This document shows positions 6,398-12,463 of a stretch of DNA of 12,463 bases, piece after piece. The first letter of the stretch is position 1. Each line of letters begins with the position of its first letter. This DNA is from JBCCRH01 sp039208045 (GTDB lineage Bacteria > Bacteroidota > Bacteroidia > Chitinophagales > Saprospiraceae), in contig JBCCRH010000146.1 in the NCBI GenBank assembly GCA_039208045.1, positions 1 through 12,463 of the forward strand, in the 5' to 3' direction. Below the pieces are notes generated by a model, which was given only the letters and a program-made list of their open reading frames with translations, had not been told where the DNA came from and made no database searches. The position numbers and the translations under genes were made by a program.

Positions 6398-8226
6398 TAA
6401 TTCACTTTGTGTATTCTCTCTAATACTTTAGAGCTAAAACGTTCTTCCATTATTTTGGGCAGTTGTACCATAAACTGGCTACCTTGCCCTGGTTTGGATT
6501 TCAGCGTGATGCTACCTCCGTGGAGTTCTACTATCTTTTTACAAATTGCTAGCCCCATACCTGTGCCGGAGTACTGCGTATGAGTATGTAGGCGTTTAAA
6601 GATGTCAAAGACCTGGTCTTGATAAGGAGTTTCTATACCAATCCCGTTGTCGATAAATCGTATTTGATGGACATCTTTTCTTCCGATATATTGAATAGAA
6701 ATACTGGGCCTATGTTTGTCATTATATTTCAGCCCGTTCTCAATGAGGTTTTTGAAAAGTGTGCTCATCAAGGTAAAATTGGATTGAACAGTTGGCAATT
6801 CGTTAACCTGAATAGTTGCTCCAGTAGCTTCTATTTGATCCGAGAACATATGGAGCACTTCGTTTTTCACCAATTCTAAATCTACCCAGTGCATCTGCTG
6901 CTGATCAATGGTCGAGAACTGTTCTAGCCCTTCTAGCAATTTATACATCATTTGGGCGTTTTTTGCAATGTAGTCGATGTACTCTTGGATAGTATTATCC
7001 TTTAGTGGCGTACTCTTTCGCTCAATGAGTCTAGTATAATTATTAATATTCCGAATAGGCGTTTTCAGATCATTGGATGCTACTTGCGCAAAGCGCAACA
7101 ATTCTAAATTAGTGTGTTGCAATTGCTCCGCATATGTAGTAATCGTTTGCCTATTCTGTTCGGTGGTAGTAATGTCTGTTGCCAGTACGATGTATCCAAA
7201 AATAGTATTCCCAAACCAATAGATAGGAGTGATAGACACATGGAAAAAGCACTTTCGTCCTAAAATATTCAAGGGATAGTATTCTTGAAATTTTTTCTTT
7301 GCCTTCAGCTCCAAGACTTCTTGTCTGTGGCGATAAATTAAATTTTTAGGCAAATCCAAGTAGCTTGCAATGGCTTGTATAGTCATTCCTTTAAGTGCAG
7401 CTGCCTCTTCCACCCCTCCCATATATGAAATAACTGCTTTGTTGTAAAACCGTAGTTTTAGCTGCTTATCCAGAATAAATACTGGATTATTGATCGCATT
7501 AATCACAAAATTGGGCACATGGTGTATCCCAATGCGATACTTCCGAACACCTACGTACAACAGAATAATGGGAAGTAGCGAAATAGATAAGCTCAGTGCA
7601 TTGTTGAATGTTTTGTAGTCTGTCGGCTTTACTAAAATGAGCAACGAGAGAAATAGTACCAACCCCAGAGCTACACAAAATGATAAGATTAGGTTGGCTA
7701 GCTTCCTATCTTGCCTACCTCTGATGTAGTATAATACCCACAAGATACTGAAGTTAAAAACGCCATACAGCGCTACAAATCCTCCAAAGTATAAGGAGGG
7801 ATGAAAACCTGTCTTAAGCAACTGATAGCGCCATATGCCATCAATCTGATGTATATTTTGCCGCAGCGGCAACCCCAGGCCCCATATACCATAGCCGAAT
7901 AGTAATAAGTAAACAAATGCTCCCGATCCCAAAAGAATAAATAACCAGGAAGGAAGTGATTTGGTATCATGTGCAAGCGATAAGGCAGAAAAGCTGAATC
8001 CAAACATGACTAAGATCACGCCGCTATCGTACCAGGGCACCAAAAACTCAATAGGCACTACGCTTCTAGTGATCTCAAATTCTACAAAACACAGCCCGCC
8101 TATCATCAATAGATTGACCCCCAAAGCCTTCATAAATAAGCTCCCCTTACTCGAAAGTAATGCCCTAAACCCAACAAAGAGGGCCGAGAACATACTTATA
8201 AATAATATGATTCCTATGAAGGTCAT
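6397..8226 (-). CDS. Seven-helix PAS histidine kinase homologue lacking the phospho-acceptor His
   Basis: This 609-residue membrane protein has about seven transmembrane helices in residues 1-228 and a PAS domain at about 240-355 (NPVFILDKQLKLRFYN). A dimerisation/HisKA helix pair follows at about 372-440, then a GHKL ATPase domain at about 480-592. The ATP-binding boxes look intact: N-box NLIENGLKYND (N493, N497), G1 DNGIGI (526-531), F-box FDIFKRL and G2 GTGMGLA (554-560). The H-box, however, reads ASNDLKTP: residue 385 is Asn (codon AAT, plus-strand 7072-7074) where the upstream paralogue has His. Autophosphorylation at the usual site is therefore not possible. D386 and T389, at H+1 and H+4, are kept, so a phosphatase or a partner-regulating role remains conceivable. 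Its ATG overlaps the stop of the upstream kinase as ATGA, so translation is coupled. The stop codon abuts the 160-bp palindrome. Confidence 0.9.
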   Translation of the reverse strand: MTFIGIILFISMFSALFVGFRALLSSKGSLFMKALGVNLLMIGGLCFVEFEITRSVVPIEFLVPWYDSGVILVMFGFSFSALSLAHDTKSLPSWLFILLGSGAFVYLLLFGYGIWGLGLPLRQNIHQIDGIWRYQLLKTGFHPSLYFGGFVALYGVFNFSILWVLYYIRGRQDRKLANLILSFCVALGLVLFLSLLILVKPTDYKTFNNALSLSISLLPIILLYVGVRKYRIGIHHVPNFVINAINNPVFILDKQLKLRFYNKAVISYMGGVEEAAALKGMTIQAIASYLDLPKNLIYRHRQEVLELKAKKKFQEYYPLNILGRKCFFHVSITPIYWFGNTIFGYIVLATDITTTEQNRQTITTYAEQLQHTNLELLRFAQVASNDLKTPIRNINNYTRLIERKSTPLKDNTIQEYIDYIAKNAQMMYKLLEGLEQFSTIDQQQMHWVDLELVKNEVLHMFSDQIEATGATIQVNELPTVQSNFTLMSTLFKNLIENGLKYNDKHRPSISIQYIGRKDVHQIRFIDNGIGIETPYQDQVFDIFKRLHTHTQYSGTGMGLAICKKIVELHGGSITLKSKPGQGSQFMVQLPKIMEERFSSKVLERIHKVN

Positions 8227-10148
8227 GAAACTTCCTTTGCTTGTCTGGCGTAGATGGCTTTGCTTGGGACGGAAGATTTAGAGGGCATAACAAAGTCATT
8301 CTCGTGCTTGGGAATCGTAAAATAGAAGGAACTACCTCCTTCAGGAGTCGATTCTAACCAAAGCTCTCCCTTGTGGAGCTGAATAATTTTTTGACACAAG
8401 GCTAACCCAACTCCTGTATCTTTAAAATCTGCATACCCATTTAGTCGGTTAAACATCTCGAATATAGAAGTCTGATATTCAGGAGCAATACCAATGCCAT
8501 TGTCTCGTACCTGCACCACCCAGTTCCCCTTATTTTCAATCGCATGAATTTGTACTTCAGGAATTACACTGTCGTTAAACTTAATCCCATTTTCTACTAG
8601 ATTAATCATTAGCACACTCATTAAGGGAAAACTAGAATGTACCACTGGAAGGTTCTTATACTTGATGATCGCATTTTTTTCTTCTACTAATTCCATCAAT
8701 TCATACTCCACAATTTCCAGTACTCGCTTCATAGCGGTTGCCTCTAGAGCGACTGGACTTTGCCCAATTTTAGAGTATTCTAAAATATTCTGGATAAGCC
8801 GGTAAATAAAAGTCGCATTGACGATGATCTGATTGGCCAATTCCTGTAGTTCTGCATTGGGGAATTGCTTCAGATAGCGGTTGAGGAGATTAGCAAAACT
8901 GTTGATATTGCGAATAGGTGTTTTTAGATCGTGGGAAGCAATATGAGCAAACTGCTCCAACTCTTGGTTCGAGCGCTCCAACTGTTTCGCGAAAGCGATC
9001 AGCTTCTGTTCGTCCTCTTTAAAGGCTGATATTTCTTTACCCACATATACATATCCTTTTAGCTTTCCTTGCTTACTAGAAATGGGAGTTAAGGTAACGG
9101 AGAAATATCGTTTGTTACCAGCACAATCAAACTCCAATTCTATATCCAGACTTTCCCCTGCATATACCTGCTTTAATTCGATCAATAACGCACGTGTAGC
9201 CCATTCTTCTAAGCCCAGTTGAACTAGTACTTCCGCAAAATTAGTAAAGGCATGCAGCGCTACTTGATGTCGGTCGAGTTCCGATTGGAATAATTCATTA
9301 TGAAAAGAAATGCGCAGCTGCTTATCCAAAACCACAATCGTACTCTCCACTGAATCCAACAACATATCCATGACCGTAATAGACGTTGGGTGGAAAATCC
9401 CAAAATTGGTATATATGCCTAGCATGAGAATCATGGATAGCGTAATACCAGGAGCGGTCAGATATACATTCAGCTGGAATGTAGGTAGAGGTAGTACAAA
9501 CAGCGCCAATATACAGATGGGTGCTATGGTGAGTAGAAGAAAAAGGTAAAATTTCCATTTGCGAATTTGGACAATCCGCTCCACACGATAGCCCGTATAG
9601 AAAAAAAGACTAAGCAATAGAGTAGAAATACCCAGCCAAGCATTAAAAATAGGGGTCCAATGATGCTGAAAATTAGAAGCATAATGCCATAGACCGTTTT
9701 CGTAGTATTGATCTAAGGCTCCATTAAGTTGACCACTGAGTAGTGCAAACATCAACACAGCATAACCAAAGGTATGCCCTCCGATAAGTGCTTTGTATGC
9801 CAACAACGTTCGCCCTTTCGTTTTACTTGGACCAGATAAATATCCGATCCAGCTGACAGCGATCGTCAGTGTAATAAGTAGGACAGAATGCCAAGTGCTA
9901 TATCTTTTGACAGAAGGAAGCTGATCGGGAGTAGTATTTAGGATGAGGTATTCTGTAAAAGCTACTAAGCTTAATATCCCGAGACTAGCTGCCATGAAGT
10001 AGTTGCTCTTCGATCGCGGCTGCATATCTAAGGCGCGAGCACTAGCAAGAAGTGCCAAAAGCATGCTTACAATCAATAGAATACTCAAGATGATTTTTTT
10101 TAGGCCGTAAGGGAGAAGCCAGAACAGGTCATGAGGGTTACAGGACAA
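8223..10148 (-). CDS. Seven-helix PAS histidine kinase, intact
   Basis: A sensor histidine kinase of about 640 residues. Seven hydrophobic helices lie at roughly 15-38, 50-70, 86-105, 119-140, 165-187, 198-220 and 228-250; a PAS domain at 260-375 (STIVVLDKQLRISFHN); HisKA with the canonical ASHDLKTP (phospho-acceptor H406); and a GHKL domain with NLVENGIKFND (516-526), DNGIGI (549-554) and DTGVGLALC (577-585). It shares the whole architecture and several stretches (LDKQL, DLKTPIRNIN) with the next gene, so the pair arose by duplication. No ATG lies before the first helix. TTG at 10148 is used here, but TTG at codon 21 (10088) lies closer to where the paralogue begins and is a fair alternative. 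The signal sensed is unknown. No response regulator is nearby, so the partner is elsewhere. Confidence 0.9.
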   Translation of the reverse strand: MSCNPHDLFWLLPYGLKKIILSILLIVSMLLALLASARALDMQPRSKSNYFMAASLGILSLVAFTEYLILNTTPDQLPSVKRYSTWHSVLLITLTIAVSWIGYLSGPSKTKGRTLLAYKALIGGHTFGYAVLMFALLSGQLNGALDQYYENGLWHYASNFQHHWTPIFNAWLGISTLLLSLFFYTGYRVERIVQIRKWKFYLFLLLTIAPICILALFVLPLPTFQLNVYLTAPGITLSMILMLGIYTNFGIFHPTSITVMDMLLDSVESTIVVLDKQLRISFHNELFQSELDRHQVALHAFTNFAEVLVQLGLEEWATRALLIELKQVYAGESLDIELEFDCAGNKRYFSVTLTPISSKQGKLKGYVYVGKEISAFKEDEQKLIAFAKQLERSNQELEQFAHIASHDLKTPIRNINSFANLLNRYLKQFPNAELQELANQIIVNATFIYRLIQNILEYSKIGQSPVALEATAMKRVLEIVEYELMELVEEKNAIIKYKNLPVVHSSFPLMSVLMINLVENGIKFNDSVIPEVQIHAIENKGNWVVQVRDNGIGIAPEYQTSIFEMFNRLNGYADFKDTGVGLALCQKIIQLHKGELWLESTPEGGSSFYFTIPKHENDFVMPSKSSVPSKAIYARQAKEVS

Positions 10149-10248
10149 ATGTAGGATTTCTTTCAGATGAGAGCTTGCACGAATCCGTGTATTTGTGACA
10201 TAGAAAAATTAATAATAAATCAAAACACTGGGAAGTATGCCAGTCATA

Positions 10249-10473
10249 TTAAACTCCACAACGATGTGTTCGCCAATCTAAAAGTTCCCTTTCAATCTCT
10301 TTTAAGTGCCGCTCTATGGCTTTTTCGCCTTCTACTACTATATTCTCTTCCGTTAATTTAGGCTCCCTCAAGTGCTCATTTTGCACTATTTGGTGACTAA
10401 TCACCCACTCTTGCAGCTGTTCCTGCCATTTTACGATCGTAGTATTCGGCTGAACGTACTCAATGGTAATCAT
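10249..10473 (-). CDS. Small hypothetical protein (74 aa), end of the GT9/oxidoreductase gene string
   Basis: I do not recognise this protein. The frame extends to an ATG at 10533, but that start would overlap the oxidoreductase gene by 59 bases. The ATG at 10473 follows the oxidoreductase stop by one base (TAG-T-ATG), which strongly suggests translational coupling, so I use it. The product starts MITIEYVQPNTT, has Trp residues at about 16 and 23, and ends in a charged, probably helical stretch (EKAIERHLKEIERELLDW, about 50-67) and a short RTHRCGV tail with a single Cys. It is soluble by composition. Position suggests a small partner of the flavin oxidoreductase, but that is inference from adjacency alone. 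About 100 bases of AT-rich DNA separate it from the kinases. Confidence 0.7.
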   Translation of the reverse strand: MITIEYVQPNTTIVKWQEQLQEWVISHQIVQNEHLREPKLTEENIVVEGEKAIERHLKEIERELLDWRTHRCGV

Positions 10474-10474
10474 A

Positions 10475-10987
10475 CTAAAATGCTTTGAGATAAGCTTGTA
10501 CAGTGTTCCAAAGCAATGGGGATGGCTTCTCATCTTCTTCCAACCAGGTATGCATATGCCCGTGATAAGACATACCTAGATAATCAGCAGTAGCTTCAAA
10601 GGGATCGCCGAAGCTCTGGATCAACTCTGCATCATTCGCGCAACTCAATGACCCCATTGCCTTGCCACGCAACTGCCGCCCAAGCGGTTTGTAAAATTTC
10701 AAAAGGTCAGAAAGTCGATCAAAAAAGGTCTTAAGTTGTGCGCTCATAGCATACCAATATACAGGAGTGGCAAACAAATAGGCATCATAATCTTCTATCA
10801 ATCGAGTAATTAAGGGTAGAAAATCGTCAGTGGCATGCGCGTTATCGTAGTCGAAATAATTGATCTCGTAATCCGACAAGTTGAATAGCTGCCAGTCCAT
10901 TTCTTTACAGATCGCGTTGGCAATCTGGTAGGTATTACCTTGCAGCCGAGAGCTCCCCAAAATGACAGCAACCTTACTCTTTTCCAT
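10475..10987 (-). CDS. NAD(P)H-dependent FMN oxidoreductase, flavodoxin fold
   Basis: A 170-residue protein of the NADPH-dependent FMN reductase/flavodoxin-like family, which reduces FMN or quinone-like substrates with NAD(P)H. The phosphate-binding loop GSSRLQGNT (11-19) follows the first strand VAVIL. The second flavin-contacting motif is TPVYWYAMSAQLKTFFDR (74-91), the usual form of the family. A GDPF motif at 127-130 and a short C-terminal helix complete the fold. The length is typical and the protein is cytosolic, with no signal peptide. The ATG at 10985-10987 lies 3 bases from the stop of the glycosyltransferase gene, so it is in the same operon. The substrate is not predictable from the sequence. 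Confidence 0.9.
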   Translation of the reverse strand: MEKSKVAVILGSSRLQGNTYQIANAICKEMDWQLFNLSDYEINYFDYDNAHATDDFLPLITRLIEDYDAYLFATPVYWYAMSAQLKTFFDRLSDLLKFYKPLGRQLRGKAMGSLSCANDAELIQSFGDPFEATADYLGMSYHGHMHTWLEEDEKPSPLLWNTVQAYLKAF

Positions 10988-10990
10988 AAC

Positions 10991-12025
10991 TTATATACAG
11001 GCTTTTTGAATGGTTTCAATGGATATTTGTTCCATGCACTTGAAATGTCCTTTTGGACAATTATCATATCCAATTTTAGAACAAGGTCTACAAGAAAGAG
11101 GTTGAACCTCTACCATCTCATGTGGAGTGGCCTGCGCTCCATAGTAGGGATACATCCCAAATGCAGGAATCGTATTCCCCCATACCGATATTATTTCTTT
11201 TTGAAATGCAGCAGCAATATGCATCAGGCCAGTATCGTGGCTGATCACCTTCCACGCCTGCCGCACCATGGAAGCCGATTGGTTAAGTTTAAATTGCCCG
11301 CAGCTATTGAGCACGTGCCTGCCCGCCTGCTCCGCAATTGACTGCCCTACTTCCGCTTCATTAGGCCCACCTAACAGAACGATCGGGCGCTTAATGCCTC
11401 TACATACCTCTATAATACGGTGCATCGGCAGTCGCTTTGTAGCATGTGCCGCCCCGATCACAAACGCCACATACTGTGGGTTTCCCCGCTCATCTACTGG
11501 TGGCACCATCCCATCTGGAATCTCGAAGTCGCCGAACAACGAAGCTAATTCCACCTCCTGCTTCTCAGGAATAAAGTAGTCTAACCCCTCACCATCATTC
11601 TCTACTCCAAGCGATGCCACTGTCGCTAAGTTCCGATCCACAATATGGGCATCAGGCAAGCGATTCACCTTAAGATTCACGATCAACCACTTCTCAACAT
11701 TCAACTTATTAAACGCCACGCTAGGCACCCCCAACAGCCACTTCAGCTTCGCAGTACGCAGATTTTTATGCAGGTCTATAATCAGATCATACTGAGCAGC
11801 CTTCAAGACGTGCAGTACCTCTTCCACCTTTTTACTTATCGTAATGAGCTGATCTACATAAGGGTTCGCTTCCAAAACTACACGGAAAGACTTCTTAGTC
11901 AGGAAATGTACCTCTGCCCCCAATTGCTGTTTTACACAACGAATGACTGGCGTAGTCAACACAATATCCCCAATCGAGCTAAAGCGAATAATCAGTACTT
12001 TTTTGGGCGTCAATTTGGCGTTCAT
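10991..12025 (-). CDS. Glycosyltransferase family 9 (heptosyltransferase-like)
   Basis: A 344-residue GT-B glycosyltransferase of family 9, the ADP-heptose:LPS heptosyltransferase family that adds sugars to lipopolysaccharide core on the cytoplasmic face of the inner membrane. Signatures seen: N-terminal RFSSIGDIVLTTPVIR (14-29), the sugar-nucleotide-side GAAHATKRLP (191-200), LLGGPNE (217-223) and SHDTGLMH (262-269). The C-terminus carries a Cys cluster (C312, C315, C323, C330 in the block CRPCS...CPKGHFKC) of a kind I associate with Bacteroidota members. Length is normal. Its ATG (12023-12025) directly follows the stop codon of the upstream gene with no gap, and the oxidoreductase gene follows after 3 bases. 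The true donor sugar need not be heptose, and no other LPS genes are in view. Confidence 0.93.
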   Translation of the reverse strand: MNAKLTPKKVLIIRFSSIGDIVLTTPVIRCVKQQLGAEVHFLTKKSFRVVLEANPYVDQLITISKKVEEVLHVLKAAQYDLIIDLHKNLRTAKLKWLLGVPSVAFNKLNVEKWLIVNLKVNRLPDAHIVDRNLATVASLGVENDGEGLDYFIPEKQEVELASLFGDFEIPDGMVPPVDERGNPQYVAFVIGAAHATKRLPMHRIIEVCRGIKRPIVLLGGPNEAEVGQSIAEQAGRHVLNSCGQFKLNQSASMVRQAWKVISHDTGLMHIAAAFQKEIISVWGNTIPAFGMYPYYGAQATPHEMVEVQPLSCRPCSKIGYDNCPKGHFKCMEQISIETIQKACI

Positions 12026-12463
12026 CTACTGTAATCGTTGTAAGTCCACCCTCACATTTTCCGTCTCAATACGCGATACTTCCTTCAACTGATCTGCTTC
12101 GTACAGTGCATCAAAGGAAGCGACCTCCATCGATCCATCAAGCGGCTTCATATTGCGGTAGTCCGCAAAACGAATTCCCTTTTCCACCCTAAAATTATAA
12201 GCCGCTCTAAACCGCGCACCCCCACCATTTACCTGATAATTATAAGCCAAATAATCCATGGTATATCCTCCCTTATTAATCCAGTAGATATATTCATCCT
12301 CAAAATCTTTTCCGCCCCCTTCCTGCGCAAAGGTCACTTTAATTTTATGATACCACCGCTGGTTAAGCTTTGCCTCTCCCAGGTAGGTCTTTTGCACGGC
12401 CCCATCATTCAAAAAATAAGGCAACAATGCAAAATAAACCACGGAGTTCACCGAATTGCTATA
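12026..12463 (-). CDS. DUF6503-like protein, C-terminal part (cut by right edge)
   Basis: The frame is open from the right edge to a TAG at 12026-12028, giving 145 visible residues. The start lies outside the window, so the GTG at 12451 is not taken as the start. The visible part includes VVYFALLPYFLND, YLGEAKLNQRWYHKIKVTF, GGGKDFEDEYIYWINK and RIETENVRV. From memory this matches a family of uncharacterised Bacteroidota proteins often labelled DUF6503, with a lipoprotein-localisation-factor-like beta-sheet fold and usually an N-terminal signal that would lie beyond the edge. The regular alternation of polar and hydrophobic residues supports a beta-rich periplasmic or surface protein. It is the first gene seen of the tightly packed gene string with the GT9, which hints at a role in the envelope, but no function is established. 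Confidence 0.75.
   Translation of the reverse strand, partial: YSNSVNSVVYFALLPYFLNDGAVQKTYLGEAKLNQRWYHKIKVTFAQEGGGKDFEDEYIYWINKGGYTMDYLAYNYQVNGGGARFRAAYNFRVEKGIRFADYRNMKPLDGSMEVASFDALYEADQLKEVSRIETENVRVDLQRLQ

Noticed and set aside
6397..8226. Calling the His-less kinase a pseudogene
   Set aside because: There is no frameshift or internal stop over 609 codons, and all ATP-binding boxes and the coupled start are preserved; only the acceptor residue is changed.
7961..8281. 106-codon open frame on the plus strand spanning the junction of the two kinases
   Set aside because: It is antisense to two kinase genes with clear motifs, and its translation has no recognisable features.
10167..10361. 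64-codon plus-strand open frame at the gap before the kinases
   Set aside because: It overlaps the 74-aa minus-strand gene, which has a coupled start; the translation looks like reversed coding sequence with an accidental hydrophobic end.
10474..10533. Longer start (ATG at 10533) for the 74-aa small protein
   Set aside because: It would overlap the oxidoreductase gene by 59 bases; the ATG at 10473, one base after the oxidoreductase stop, is the more natural coupled start.
1..12463. CRISPR arrays, tRNA or rRNA genes, transposase genes, phage genes or toxin-antitoxin pairs
   Set aside because: None was seen: no regularly spaced direct repeats, no cloverleaf-like segments in the gaps, and no transposase or integrase motifs in any frame.

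Overview
The window reads as chromosomal DNA from a member of the phylum Bacteroidota. The main reasons are the type IX secretion (T9SS) type A sorting domain on a secreted glycoside hydrolase, the near absence of Shine-Dalgarno sequences, and protein families common in that phylum (a Dps, 7TM-PAS histidine kinases, a GT9 with a C-terminal Cys cluster, a DUF6503-like protein). A Saprospiraceae-type organism would fit, but that is an impression and not something the sequence proves.

Layout from left to right. (1) 1-610, minus strand: the N-terminal part of a membrane fatty acid desaturase that runs off the left edge. (2) 611-914: a divergent intergenic region containing a 9-bp inverted repeat. 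(3) 915-2429, plus: a photolyase/cryptochrome homologue that lacks several residues regarded as hallmark catalytic and electron-transfer positions. (4) 2508-4955, plus: a secreted DUF5060/clan-A glycoside hydrolase with a T9SS tail. (5) 4964-5290, minus: a small unknown protein. (6) 5373-5406: a strong hairpin terminator. (7) 5437-5937, minus: a Dps miniferritin with a complete ferroxidase site. (8) 6075-6221, plus: a 48-residue Lys/Cys-rich protein divergent from dps. (9) 6238-6397: a 160-bp symmetric imperfect palindrome that ends inside the stop codon of the next gene. (10) 6397-10148, minus: two tandem, paralogous seven-helix PAS histidine kinases overlapping by ATGA. The downstream copy has Asn in place of the phospho-accepting His. 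(11) 10249-12463, minus: a compact gene string of DUF6503-like protein (cut by the right edge), GT9 glycosyltransferase, flavodoxin-fold NAD(P)H:FMN oxidoreductase and a small unknown protein, with gaps of 0, 3 and 1 nt.

How the genes work together: the last four genes are almost certainly co-transcribed, and the kinase pair could be read from the same transcript or from its own start in the roughly 100-bp gap. No response regulator is present, so the kinase partner lies elsewhere. The rest of the window is ordinary stress and envelope biology: membrane fluidity, light/DNA repair, iron/oxidative stress, polysaccharide use and LPS-type sugar transfer. The points most worth a second look are the His-less kinase paired with an intact paralogue, the unusual active site of the photolyase homologue, the Lys/Cys-rich small protein beside dps, and the 160-bp palindrome.
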